Assembly (NCBI GenBank): GCA_025963965.1 | Contig: JAOPZS010000079.1 | Span: 1-36,132 of the forward strand | DNA length: 36,132 nt | Source of the DNA: Solirubrobacterales bacterium | GTDB taxonomy: Bacteria > Actinomycetota > Thermoleophilia > Solirubrobacterales > Solirubrobacteraceae | Direction: 5' to 3' | In this document: one piece after another, positions 17,212 through 25,053 of the stretch | Numbering within the stretch: position 1 is the first letter of the stretch | How the letters are laid out: each line of letters begins with the position of its first letter | Notes under the pieces: model-generated | Databases searched by the model: none | What the model was told of the DNA's origin: nothing | What the model saw: only the letters and a program-made list of their open reading frames with translations | Made by a program: the position numbers and the translations under genes

Positions 17212-17651
17212 CGGACGACCACTTCGGCGTGCATCCCGGCCATGTAGTGACCCTCCATGTTGCAGAAGAGGATGTAGCGGCCTGGCGTCATGCGGACGGT
17301 CAGCGTCCGCTGCGCCCCCGGTCCGCCAGGTTCGAGCGCGCCCGGCTCCCGCGGTCCGAGCGCCTCCTCGTCGATCGTCAAGCCGTCCGGGCGCAGCGGC
17401 AGGGAGCCGTCGGGCGTCGAGGCGACGATCAGCTCGTGGTCGGTGACACCGAGGTTGGCGACGTCGAACGTGTAGGTGCCGGAGGCAAGCTTCGCCGGCG
17501 CGTCGATGTGGAAGTCCCGCTCAGTGACGGCGATTGTTCGGCTGGCGCTCGCATTCGCGTGCGACTCGCCGCAGCCGGCGATCGGGACGCACGCAAGTGC
17601 GGCCACAAGGCCGCCTAGCCCGCTGAAGCGTCGGTACGCACCGAGGCGCAT
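17208..17651 (-). CDS. Cupredoxin-domain lipoprotein
   Basis: A 147-residue protein with a lipoprotein signal peptide: hydrophobic LGGLVAALACVP, lipobox IAGC with Cys27, then a Ser/Ala-rich linker. The mature domain has a plastocyanin-like pattern with a complete type-1 copper ligand set: His72 (TDHELIV), then Cys130, His135 and Met140 in FCNMEGHYMAGM. It should sit on the outer face of the membrane and bind copper for electron transfer or sensing. It is the first gene of a two-gene operon with the diguanylate cyclase, so it may deliver or report a copper/redox signal to that sensor; this link is inference. Confidence 0.85.
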   Translation of the reverse strand: MRLGAYRRFSGLGGLVAALACVPIAGCGESHANASASRTIAVTERDFHIDAPAKLASGTYTFDVANLGVTDHELIVASTPDGSLPLRPDGLTIDEEALGPREPGALEPGGPGAQRTLTVRMTPGRYILFCNMEGHYMAGMHAEVVVR

Positions 17652-17785
17652 CCGGTCCGATCGACCGAACGGAGGAGATCCTTTACCCCAAACGTGGTAT
17701 TGCCGCGCCTGGCCAATGCGGCGACCAGCGCGGGAATTCCCACGATTCGAACAAGTAGGAAAGGGCCGTCGGGATGACGTGCGAG

Positions 17786-17812
17786 ACGGGCCGCCGCGCT
17801 TGGGCGGCCCGT
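17786..17812 (-). terminator. Terminator hairpin beside the displaced tRNA half
   Basis: ACGGGCCGCC (17786-17795) pairs perfectly with GGCGGCCCGT (17803-17812), 7-nt loop. It lies 33-59 bp beyond the 3' end of the tRNA-Thr fragment on the tRNA's strand, so it is probably the original tRNA terminator left behind when the element inserted. It could also serve convergent transcripts. Confidence 0.6.
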
Positions 17813-17844
17813 GGTTTCGGCTCGCGCGAAAGAGCCGAAGCCAG

Positions 17845-17888
17845 AGCCCAGCAGCGGACTCGAACCGCTGACCCCTTCCTTACCATGG
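17845..17888 (-). repeat. Left attachment site: displaced 3' part of tRNA-Thr
   Basis: These 44 nt are identical to 34516-34559 and correspond to the anticodon loop, variable region, T-arm, acceptor 3' strand and discriminator base of tRNA-Thr(GGT). The 5' half is absent, so it is not a working tRNA but an att duplication. Confidence 0.92.
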
Positions 17889-18016
17889 TGGCCTGGGCGT
17901 GAGGTGCGGCTCCGGCGCCCGAGGCCAGGCAGGTCGATATTCCAGCGCTGTCGCGGTGTTTCGCCTGTTTGCGCTGAGCGTAGCCGGGCGGCGGTGAGCA
18001 GCGGTTGGGCGCGAGA

Positions 18017-18035
18017 TGTTCCCCGATTGTTCCCC
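18017..18035 (+). promoter_or_regulatory. Candidate integrase arm-type sites, left end
   Basis: TGTTCCCC at 18017-18024 and 18028-18035, start-to-start 11 bp. The same pair with the same 11-bp period occurs near the right end at 34444-34462, in the same orientation. Confidence 0.6.
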
Positions 18036-18118
18036 GGCGCCAGCGGGTGGTCGCAGTAGGCGGTTGATTCGCGGTTCGATGCGGTGACGGTGGGCAACCC
18101 TTCGACCCATATGAACCG

Positions 18119-18991
18119 CTACGGGAGCCGGCCGATCGGGGTGAAACACCCGTCTCGAACGATCCCGATTTCGCCGGCGTGAACGGTCGGCTCCCAATCG
18201 CCAACCGCCTTGTGTCCGAGGGTTTGATCGACGCCCTCCGCAGCTTCCCGCAGCCGCTCGTCCAGATGTTCGCGCCAATCGTCGAGCGTCCACGCCAACC
18301 CCATCGCGGCGTGCGCGACGAGGAGAGGCGTGCCGTCCATCGCCATTCCGAGGGAGGCCGCGGCCCAGACCGCGCCGTCGACCTCGATGAAGGGGCCCGA
18401 GATCCCGTTCTCTCGCAAGTGCTTGTGCTCCCGGTCACTCCACTGCTGGCTCAGCTCCAGCCCGCTGCTGACCTTATGGACAAGCTCCGAGTCAGGCCAG
18501 TTGTGCACCATCCTCTCGAGGACGCCTTTCCGCGCGAAGTCGCTGTGCGAGTAGAGGCCGATGACGTACGCGTCATCCGGACGAAACGCCACGAACAGCA
18601 GGTCGGGGCCATGCCCAGGCGTCAGATGAAGGTGATGAACGCCCCACTCGGCGAGCAGGAGATCCCTGTCGCGTCGTGCCGACAGGGGCTGCGACTCGGC
18701 ACCGGGATCGCGCGGCTCCAATACGCGGTCGCTCAGATAGGCCGTCAGATCCTCCCCCGCCTCAATCTTGGCGATCAGAGCCTCGGCGTCCCGACGAACC
18801 TTCGCAGCACGCGGGTCGGCGGTCAGCTGAGGCGCCACGTGAACAGCCCGCGGACGCCACTCTGGCACCCGGGACCGCGACGTCCCGTACTCACTCAACA
18901 GCGAACGCAACGGCAAGTCGGCTAATGCGCCCGTGGCTCCCGGCATTGCAGCCAACACAAACTCTCGAAGCACGGCCTCGACGCGATCCAT
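18119..18991 (-). CDS. Element protein of unknown function with HHLH motif
   Basis: A 290-residue protein, not recognised. The central region contains RDLLLAEWGVHHLHL, then DLLFVAFRPDDAYVIGLYSHSDF and a helical C-terminal half; the clustered His residues suggest a metal site or a compact nuclease-like core, but that is only a guess. I have a weak memory of similar hypothetical proteins in mobile islands. ATG at 18991 is preferred because AGAGGGA precedes it closely; GTG at 19015 with TAGGCT upstream is the alternative. It is the first gene inside the left end of the element and is read toward the att site. Confidence 0.6.
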   Translation of the reverse strand: MDRVEAVLREFVLAAMPGATGALADLPLRSLLSEYGTSRSRVPEWRPRAVHVAPQLTADPRAAKVRRDAEALIAKIEAGEDLTAYLSDRVLEPRDPGAESQPLSARRDRDLLLAEWGVHHLHLTPGHGPDLLFVAFRPDDAYVIGLYSHSDFARKGVLERMVHNWPDSELVHKVSSGLELSQQWSDREHKHLRENGISGPFIEVDGAVWAAASLGMAMDGTPLLVAHAAMGLAWTLDDWREHLDERLREAAEGVDQTLGHKAVGDWEPTVHAGEIGIVRDGCFTPIGRLP

Positions 18992-19150
18992 CAGTCCCTC
19001 TGACCCGTTAGACACCGACCGCGAAGCCTAGAAGGACGCGGCCTTCAACGGCGCCGCGTTCCCTCTGAGCGGCCTAGCCGACGCTAGGGCCGCGCTGGGG
19101 CGACTCCACGCTACGGGCCGGCGGTTCGCGCTCAAACGCGCGCGGCTTTG

Positions 19151-20110
19151 CTAGCGCACTGCGTCAGCGTTGGGCTCGGGGTTGCCTCTGATCCAGTTCA
19201 GAGTGAAACCGTCGAGCAGTGTCATCGTCTCGTCCGGTAGGTCGCCGTCTTCGACCCAATAGGGGATCAGGTTTCGCAACGGGCGAAGGAACGCACCTTC
19301 GTGATCGAAGCCGAACGATTCTGAAAGCACCAGCCGGGTGTCGGCGACGTAGTCCGCGAGTCGTATCGCAAGCTCGCCGGCACCCTCCACCCAGTCGAGC
19401 ACCTCCCGCGGGGTGGCGTGCTCTGTGTGAAGTACGCCGTCTTTTCGGCTTTCCCATGCCATCAGAGCATCGGGTGCGACCATCCCGTCCTTCGCGACCG
19501 CCTCGGCATGAGCGGACGGGACGAGCAGTAGCCCGTGCTCGTAGGAGGCGCCGTAGCTTCGAAGCAGGTGCCATCGCGTCGCGAGTTGTTCGAACTTCTT
19601 GCGCATCCAACGGGTAGTGGCCGCCTCAGCTTCTGCGAACGCCCGGTCGAGCCGGTCGTCCTGAAAGCCGCCCTCTCGGAGGGCGTCGAGGATGGAAGTG
19701 CCTGGCGGCTCGTCGAACCTGTGTCCCGACACATACGCGAATCGCTCGTCGGTCCAGTTATGGCTTGACTCGTAGAAGCGGTTGGCGCGGCCGCCGTCGT
19801 ATCGAGTCATCTCTGCCCAGCGCCCGTGGGGCAGGTGACCCATTTGGCGGTCCACCCAAGGCGCTGCGATGTTCGCGGCGAGCTCCAAGCAAGACACGCT
19901 CTCCCACATGACGGCGAAGATCGCCGCGGCGACCTCGTCCAGCGGGCGCTGACGAGCCAACGTCTGCCGGGCTGCGGTGAGCGCGTCGGCGAGCGCGAGT
20001 TCTCTCGACGGGCAGAGAGTGTCGCGGACGCTGAGAAGGAGCGCGCGGGTCGGAAGGAAGTTCCTTTGGATATCCGGCATTTCGTCGGGGGCCGGCACGC
20101 GATCGGTCAC
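19151..20110 (-). CDS. Element protein of unknown function (operon partner 2)
   Basis: A 319-residue, largely helical, acidic protein with many Trp and His residues (FAVMWESVSCLELAANIAAPW, FYESSHNWTDERFAYVSGHRF, WMRKKFEQLATRWHLLRSYG). No catalytic motif, signal peptide or membrane segment is recognisable. Its GTG start overlaps the TGA stop of the gene at 20988-20107 in GTGA, so the two are translationally coupled and probably work together. Its base composition is less GC-rich than the chromosome on either side, in line with acquisition. A two-component defence or regulatory role is possible but unsupported by motif. Confidence 0.6.
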   Translation of the reverse strand: MTDRVPAPDEMPDIQRNFLPTRALLLSVRDTLCPSRELALADALTAARQTLARQRPLDEVAAAIFAVMWESVSCLELAANIAAPWVDRQMGHLPHGRWAEMTRYDGGRANRFYESSHNWTDERFAYVSGHRFDEPPGTSILDALREGGFQDDRLDRAFAEAEAATTRWMRKKFEQLATRWHLLRSYGASYEHGLLLVPSAHAEAVAKDGMVAPDALMAWESRKDGVLHTEHATPREVLDWVEGAGELAIRLADYVADTRLVLSESFGFDHEGAFLRPLRNLIPYWVEDGDLPDETMTLLDGFTLNWIRGNPEPNADAVR

Positions 20111-20988
20111 AGCGCGTGCTCCCTGATCGTCCTGCGCTGGTCTGATGGCAGGGTCCGAATAACGTTGCTAGGGACGGCCCACTTTGACGATGTCTGGACC
20201 CGATGGACATGAGCGTTCGCGAGTCCATTCGCGAACTCGATCCCGTCCAAGACGGCTTCCTCAGCTCGCTCGAGCATGTCGGAGGAGAGATCCGCTTCGA
20301 CCCACTGCGTCGTGATGTGCCGTTCGGCGCGATCCTCGTCCGTGGTCGTGACAAGCACCCACCGGTCGAAGCGATCGGGCGTGCCCTTGCCGAGCGCTCC
20401 GGCGCCCGGGGGGTCCACGACGAGCTCGCGCGACAAGAGCGGAGTGCCGTGCCTCGCGCCCTTCGCGATGCGTCGCAGGAGTGGCCACCCAGCAGCGCAT
20501 GAGCGCCATTGTCGGCACCACTGGCCGGCGAGTACGTCGCTCGCCGCGAGCAGTGGCGGCTGAAGGTCGTTCGGGAGATCCGCGATGTCGCCAGCGGTAG
20601 CCACGCGAAACGCACGCCGGAGGGTTGCCTCGTTGCGTAGGCGGTCGAAGACGGCGTCGATGTCGTCCAAGCTCGCGAGGCGGAACGCGTCGAATGCGTC
20701 CCGCTGGCCGATCGCCTCAAGACCGATCGCGAGGCGACCCAAATCCTCGAGCGCCACGCCCATACGCTGTGCGTAGAACAGCGCCACCGGGTAGGGATCG
20801 CGCTCTGCCTTGTCGGCCCGACGTAGGGCGTTCCCCGCCCGTTTGATCGAGTTGCGCCGATGCCGAGCCCGGGCATCCGCAGTCATGCAGTACGCGACGA
20901 AACGGGGACCCCCGGCGAACGGTGCTTCGATCGCTCCAGGGATCGTGAGTCGGATGCCCGCCCCCTGCGGTTCGTGATTCGGTTCCAT
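20107..20988 (-). CDS. Element protein of unknown function (operon partner 1)
   Basis: A 293-residue protein beginning MEPNHEPQGAG at ATG 20988. The open frame runs further upstream but that part is Arg/Cys/Ser-rich and does not look coding. The body is helical (RMGVALEDLGRLAIGLEAIGQRDAFDAFRLASLDDIDAVFDRL), followed by a possible beta/alpha region (DRWVLVTTTDEDRAERHITTQWVEADLS). No known domain was recognised. TACGGT lies 9 nt before the ATG and no Shine-Dalgarno is present, so a leaderless or near-leaderless start is likely. It is coupled by a 4-bp overlap to the downstream gene. Confidence 0.6.
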   Translation of the reverse strand: MEPNHEPQGAGIRLTIPGAIEAPFAGGPRFVAYCMTADARARHRRNSIKRAGNALRRADKAERDPYPVALFYAQRMGVALEDLGRLAIGLEAIGQRDAFDAFRLASLDDIDAVFDRLRNEATLRRAFRVATAGDIADLPNDLQPPLLAASDVLAGQWCRQWRSCAAGWPLLRRIAKGARHGTPLLSRELVVDPPGAGALGKGTPDRFDRWVLVTTTDEDRAERHITTQWVEADLSSDMLERAEEAVLDGIEFANGLANAHVHRVQTSSKWAVPSNVIRTLPSDQRRTIREHAL

Positions 20989-21226
20989 CGTCGCCGGACC
21001 GTACAGCCGGGACTCGTCGATACGCAAGCGAGTGCGCCAAAAAGCCGGTGCGGTCGATACCAGGCTGGCAAACGAGATTTCGCACCGGTTCGACCAGCAT
21101 CGCCCACTGGTAGCGCCGAGTGTGAAGGAGTGCGAGTTTCGCGCTCCTGCAGGGGTTTCATCGGACAAGTGGCTGCGAAGCACCACGAACGGAAGTCCCC
21201 AGTTTGCGGAGGATGCGAGGCGGGAG

Positions 21227-21316
21227 CGTACGCAGAACAGTCGCAGCGCTGCGTACGCTGCGTACGTTCCGCAGTCGCAGCGCCGGCGACGGATTCCATC
21301 GCACCAGCGTCGTACG
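21227..21316. repeat. CGTACG palindrome cluster with 12-bp direct repeat
   Basis: CGTACG occurs at 21227-21232, 21252-21257, 21261-21266 and 21311-21316; the middle two lie in a 9-bp tandem repeat GCTGCGTAC. CAGTCGCAGCGC is repeated at 21238-21249 and 21272-21283. This looks like an operator array or iteron-like region upstream of the small winged-helix gene. Confidence 0.55.
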
Positions 21317-21338
21317 CTCGCTCGCAAACCCAATAAGC

Positions 21339-21369
21339 GGCCCCCGCGCAGCGCTAACTGCCGGGGGCC
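21339..21369 (+). other. GC hairpin ahead of the small winged-helix gene
   Basis: GGCCCCCG (21339-21346) pairs with CGGGGGCC (21362-21369), 15-nt loop, ending 10 nt before the ribosome binding site AAGGAAGGA (21379-21387). It may be an attenuator or leader structure. Confidence 0.4.
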
Positions 21370-21394
21370 CGGCACGGAAAGGAAGGACCTTCCC

Positions 21395-21637
21395 ATGCGC
21401 GAGCAGCGTACTCCCGCCCCGAGCGAGGAGGACGAGAGCACCGACCGTACGGTGATGCTGATCGTCCTCGATCGAGAGCAGCCATGGCCGCGTTCTGTCG
21501 AGGATCTCGGCCGTGAACTCGGCCAGGACCCAACAGACAGCGTTGCCCGGCTGAAGGGCGCCGGGTTGCTCTACACGCTGGACAGGTTCGTGTGGCCGAC
21601 TAGGGCCGCGGTGCGAGCCGAGCAGCTTTGTCTCTGA
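21395..21637 (+). CDS. Small winged-helix-like protein
   Basis: An 80-residue protein: an acidic N-terminus, then TVMLIVLDREQPWPRSVEDLGRELGQ, a helix-turn-helix-like segment, and VARLKGAGLLYTLDRFVWPTRAAVRAEQL with a beta-wing pattern. Similar small proteins are frequent in Thermoleophilia-type genomes, often in mobile regions. It probably binds DNA or controls its own region, since it sits behind a CGTACG operator-like cluster. AAGGAAGGA gives a proper ribosome binding site for ATG 21395. Confidence 0.65.
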   Translation: MREQRTPAPSEEDESTDRTVMLIVLDREQPWPRSVEDLGRELGQDPTDSVARLKGAGLLYTLDRFVWPTRAAVRAEQLCL

Positions 21638-21829
21638 AAGCAACGGAGGACGGGTCCAGCCGAAAGATGGGCCGGAGCCCTCAAGGCAGCCGATGTCTTG
21701 TCCGTGCGCCGTTCCTTGCCACACCGAAACCGCTGGGGCGGAGACTTCCGGGCTCAACCGCGACGGATCTCGGCCTACTGGACGTCCGAGCTTTGGGTGA
21801 CGGCCAGGGAACGCCGTCAGTAAGGGCAG

Positions 21830-22144
21830 TCAGCGACGCCGGAAGACGCCGAGCAGCGCTTCTGCGTCGCGTTTGGCCTTCGCGATGCCAGCGATCTCAT
21901 CGTCCTGTTCGTGCCGCTCTTCGACGCTCAGTGCGCCTAGGGGGTCGATCTCGACCGGATCTGGCGTCGGCGGCGGGGCGCTAAAGCTCTCCATCGCGTC
22001 AGCCAAGTGGTCAGGTGCCAGCTCGTTCATGTCGCTGGGCTCAAAGCCCGTGACGTTCTCCATCACGACGACCGCACCGTCTCCGGACTCGGCAGTGGGC
22101 CTGGGCGGGGACCCTGCTGGCTGAGTTCGCTTGATGATCGGCAT
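21830..22144 (-). CDS. Small acidic element protein of unknown function
   Basis: A 104-residue protein: basic start (MPIIKRT), Pro-rich linker, then acidic segments (VTGFEPSDMNELAPDHLADAMESF, ALSVEERHEQDDEIAGIAKAKRDAEALLGVF). No known domain. It looks partly disordered with a C-terminal helix. CAGGAG 7 nt before ATG 22144 fixes the start. It is divergent from the cysteine protease gene at 22389, 244 bp away; that gap holds no gene that I can see. Confidence 0.6.
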   Translation of the reverse strand: MPIIKRTQPAGSPPRPTAESGDGAVVVMENVTGFEPSDMNELAPDHLADAMESFSAPPPTPDPVEIDPLGALSVEERHEQDDEIAGIAKAKRDAEALLGVFRRR

Positions 22145-22374
22145 TTGATGCTCCTGAAGGCTACGCGGCGCTCCGGCGAACGTGGCTCCGCGTCTGAGTC
22201 TCTCCGCACACCATATACCCATCCTTCCGATGAGCGCTAGTAGACGGCCGGGTTGCTCCGGGCGAGAAACGCTGCTCATTTGAACCTATCGGCACGAGCT
22301 TTGTTGCGCTTGAGGTTCGCCGACTTTCCGCAATCACCTGCTTCATCCCGTTCCGATATGCGGGCATGCTCGTA

Positions 22375-22391
22375 TAGAGTCTCGCCCGATG
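22375..22391 (+). promoter_or_regulatory. -10 element for the cysteine protease gene
   Basis: TAGAGT (22375-22380), 8 nt, then ATG at 22389. No ribosome binding site is present, so the mRNA is leaderless or nearly so. Confidence 0.35.
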
Positions 22392-23840
22392 GCAGCGTCG
22401 GTAACGGACCATCCGGCAAGCGGCCTCGGCGCGGTCATCTTCCAACTGCCCGACGAATGGGCTCAAATACGCGCCGCGATCGCGGACCTCGATTCGACGC
22501 CGGCGCTTGAGGCCGTACTTAAGACCGTCGAAAAGCGAGCCACTTTGGCCATGCTGGAGCCGGACTACATCGACCGGGATTTCCAAGACGAGCACGCCGG
22601 TCACTACGCCCGCACGTTTCGACAACTTCCCAATCGATGTCGTCGCTTGCACTTCTTCGCCGAGGCCGGGGACGTATACCCATATCTTGGCTACGCGGTG
22701 CTGCGCCCGCTCCGTGCCCACCCCGTTGGCCGAACAATCATCGCGCCACCGTCCGAGTTGCAACCGCACGTCTCGTGCGTTTGCACGAGCGTGGTTCGCC
22801 CCCACGGTGAGCGCCTCCGAGTTTCTGGCTTCCCGTTCATGGAGCAGGACTCGCAACATGGCGTCTGTGCTCATGCTTGCGTATGGATGGTCGCGCTGTA
22901 TCACCATTTCGTTAACGGGGCTCCGCGGCGCGAGGTTTCCGACATCGCAACGGGCGCGGCATCTCACCCCGAGCCGTTGCGTATCAATCCGTCTGGAGGG
23001 CTCAGCGCGGCGCAGGTGGCAGTCGCGCTCGAGCAGCTCGGCCTGCGCCCGATCAACTATACGATCGCGGGGCTCTCTCAGGTTCATGCCGTTTCCCGCA
23101 CCGTCTGTCGCTACCTGAACTCGCGCCTACCGGTTGTGCTTGCGACCGAGGGTCACGCCACTGTTCTCGTCGGCTATGGGCGAGACAGCCAGGGGCGGCT
23201 CTTCTACGTTCGCAGCGACGAGGGTGCCGGCCCTTATGACGTGGTATACGCAAGCGAAGATCCCCTCGGCCCCTGGAACTATCTCTTTGTGCCTACACCA
23301 GGCCGAATTCATCTCACGGGCGAGAACGCCGAGCCGATCGCGAGGAGATACTTTCAAGGCCTCCTAAAGAAAGACGAGCGGGCGGGGCTCCGCAAGCATC
23401 TTGGCGCAAGGCTCCGACTGCGCACTTACGTCACCCAGGCGGGGGACTATAAGACCCGAGCTCCCGAGCGTGGCCTGTCTGAGCGGTTGCACCGCTCGTT
23501 TCGGTTCCTCCCGACCCCCGACTGGGTTTGGGTCATTGAGCTGCAGGACCCGAACCTTGCGACGCACTCGCGTAGCTGCGTGCTCGGCGAGATCGCGATC
23601 GACGCGACGTGCGACGACACAGATCCTAACCCCTTGTTTGGTTACATCGGCGGCTACGGCCTTCGATGGGAAGATGGTAGAACGCTACCGCTCCAGACCG
23701 AACTGGGGGACTCGACTCCGCATTACTCCGGCACCGCTCTGCATGATGTTCCTAGCACCGAACTTCCCGGACCAAAAGACCGACCGCGACGAGGAGGCGG
23801 TCGGTTGGAGAGCGTGCGAAGGCGCTTCGGCAACCGCTAG
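22389..23840 (+). CDS. C39/papain-like cysteine protease of the mobile element
   Basis: A 483-residue soluble protein with a peptidase C39-like core. The N-terminal third (about 85-125) has YLGYAVLRPLRAHPVGRTI, a stretch I associate with this protease group. The catalytic region starts SGFPFMEQDSQHGVCAHACVWM, with oxyanion Gln153 and nucleophile Cys160. Conserved GHATVLVGYG provides His256, and FYVRSDEG a following Asp (277). The C-terminal 200 residues are of unknown function. There is no signal peptide, so it should act inside the cell. Its partner or target is not obvious; a defence role is plausible from the island context only. Confidence 0.78.
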   Translation: MAASVTDHPASGLGAVIFQLPDEWAQIRAAIADLDSTPALEAVLKTVEKRATLAMLEPDYIDRDFQDEHAGHYARTFRQLPNRCRRLHFFAEAGDVYPYLGYAVLRPLRAHPVGRTIIAPPSELQPHVSCVCTSVVRPHGERLRVSGFPFMEQDSQHGVCAHACVWMVALYHHFVNGAPRREVSDIATGAASHPEPLRINPSGGLSAAQVAVALEQLGLRPINYTIAGLSQVHAVSRTVCRYLNSRLPVVLATEGHATVLVGYGRDSQGRLFYVRSDEGAGPYDVVYASEDPLGPWNYLFVPTPGRIHLTGENAEPIARRYFQGLLKKDERAGLRKHLGARLRLRTYVTQAGDYKTRAPERGLSERLHRSFRFLPTPDWVWVIELQDPNLATHSRSCVLGEIAIDATCDDTDPNPLFGYIGGYGLRWEDGRTLPLQTELGDSTPHYSGTALHDVPSTELPGPKDRPRRGGGRLESVRRRFGNR

Positions 23841-23981
23841 CAACGCTTGTGTCAGGCGTCCGATTAAGGAGCCTGTGGACACCGATACTGGTCGAACCTG
23901 GCGACGATCCTCGGTCCGACGATCGATCTTCGCTTCGGCCGCCGGCCCGTAAATCTAAGTCAACAATTGAGTCCTGGCACG

Positions 23982-24431
23982 CTACGCATTTGCCTTTGCT
24001 GTCGCGGGCACAAGCCAGAAGATGGCCGTCAAGATCGCGAGCAATATCAGGTAACCCGCGGCCGAACCGACAACGCCAGCCAAGACCTTTATCGCTACTG
24101 GGTCTGTTTCGTCCACCGAGAATCCCGCGATGAGCCCGCACGCAGTCGGCACGATCGCGGTTAGGAATCCGAACCAGACGGCCTGATCAGTCGCCCACTT
24201 GAACGCCGCCTTCCGCGCACGCGCCAGTCTCGACGATCCGCGCGGCTCTCTAGCCGGAGTCCGCTTGCGCGCTTTGCGTTTCTTGCGCACACGCCGTCGC
24301 CCCAGCAGACCTTCCGCCGCTCGCCTCTCCGCGTCAACAATCTCGGCTTCGGCCGCGACCCGTGCCGGAGGCACTCGCCACCGCAGCGGCTGTGCCGCAG
24401 CCCTCCCTATCGCCGCAAGCGGATTCCCCAT
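23982..24431 (-). CDS. Small basic membrane protein
   Basis: A 149-residue protein: amphipathic N-terminus, a very basic segment (RRRVRKKRKARKRTP), then two membrane helices (AVWFGFLTAIVPTACGLIAGF and VLAGVVGSAAGYLILLAILTAIFWLV). No domain was recognised. It is convergent with the protease gene. Two-helix membrane proteins beside enzymes are common in defence islands, but nothing here proves such a role. ATG at 24431. Confidence 0.55.
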   Translation of the reverse strand: MGNPLAAIGRAAAQPLRWRVPPARVAAEAEIVDAERRAAEGLLGRRRVRKKRKARKRTPAREPRGSSRLARARKAAFKWATDQAVWFGFLTAIVPTACGLIAGFSVDETDPVAIKVLAGVVGSAAGYLILLAILTAIFWLVPATAKANA

Positions 24432-25053
24432 CGTTGCTCGGCCCCAGCCGTGGGGGAACGCTACCGCGTCGGCGACCCGATCAGCTTCCGATCACGTTTG
24501 AAGCAGTAGAAGCGCGGTCCTTGCTCCGCCATGCCCCCTCCGCGGTCGCGTCGGCAGAAGTGGCGTAACGGGCGCCTGGTAGCGCCGGAGCTGGTTCCGG
24601 CGACCACAGCGTCCAGACTCGTCAGTTGTTCCACGAATCAACTAAGAAAGGGGAGCAGCACGACGGCCGAAGGGCATAGGATGACCCGCTGCGGATGTCG
24701 TTGCCGAGGTGATGGCGGGCGAGCACGGCGATTCGTACGGGAAGCTGTTGAGGTGGTCGCGGTCCACGCCGCCTGAGCAGACAGCCCCACGGGCGAAATC
24801 GCGTTACACCACTACAAAGCAACGACTTGACTCGCCCTCATCTGTGATTGGCATGCCGCACCGCAGTGCCTTTCTCGCCGACATCAAGCCGACTCGGCCA
24901 CCAGCGTCCAATGCTCGCCAGTACCGACCCGGACGCAGCCGCTGCCGGCCGATACGCCCTGAACAGACCAGATGCACAGGGGTGCGGTTGGTGTCTGATC
25001 GGTACCTCGGTTTTCGGCCGTCTTGCGGGTGCTGAGGGTCAGAACGATGCGTG
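24432..25053. other. 622-bp region without a credible gene
   Basis: Only short, compositionally odd frames occur. The position before the relaxase gene is where an oriT would be expected, but I could not identify a convincing inverted-repeat/nic pattern. AAAGGGGAG near 24650 may be the relic of a lost gene start. Confidence 0.4.

Larger units (their letters stand above)
20989..21394. other. 406-bp intergenic region with repeat cluster
   Basis: I see no credible gene here; long frames on both strands are low-complexity shadows. It holds the upstream region of the operon at 20988, a CGTACG repeat cluster and a GC-rich hairpin before the small gene at 21395. Confidence 0.5.

Noticed and set aside
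17845..17888. A second tRNA gene
   Set aside because: Only the 3' half is present; there is no D-arm or acceptor 5' strand.
17683..18438. Open frame running across the left att site
   Set aside because: It crosses the tRNA fragment and overlaps the unknown gene at 18119 in another frame, with composition typical of a shadow.
21218..21320. CRISPR-like repeats
   Set aside because: Repeats are 6-12 bp with irregular spacing and no unique spacers of constant length; no cas genes are present.
24432..25053. oriT next to the relaxase
   Set aside because: The position is right but no convincing inverted repeat with a nic-like sequence could be picked out by eye.
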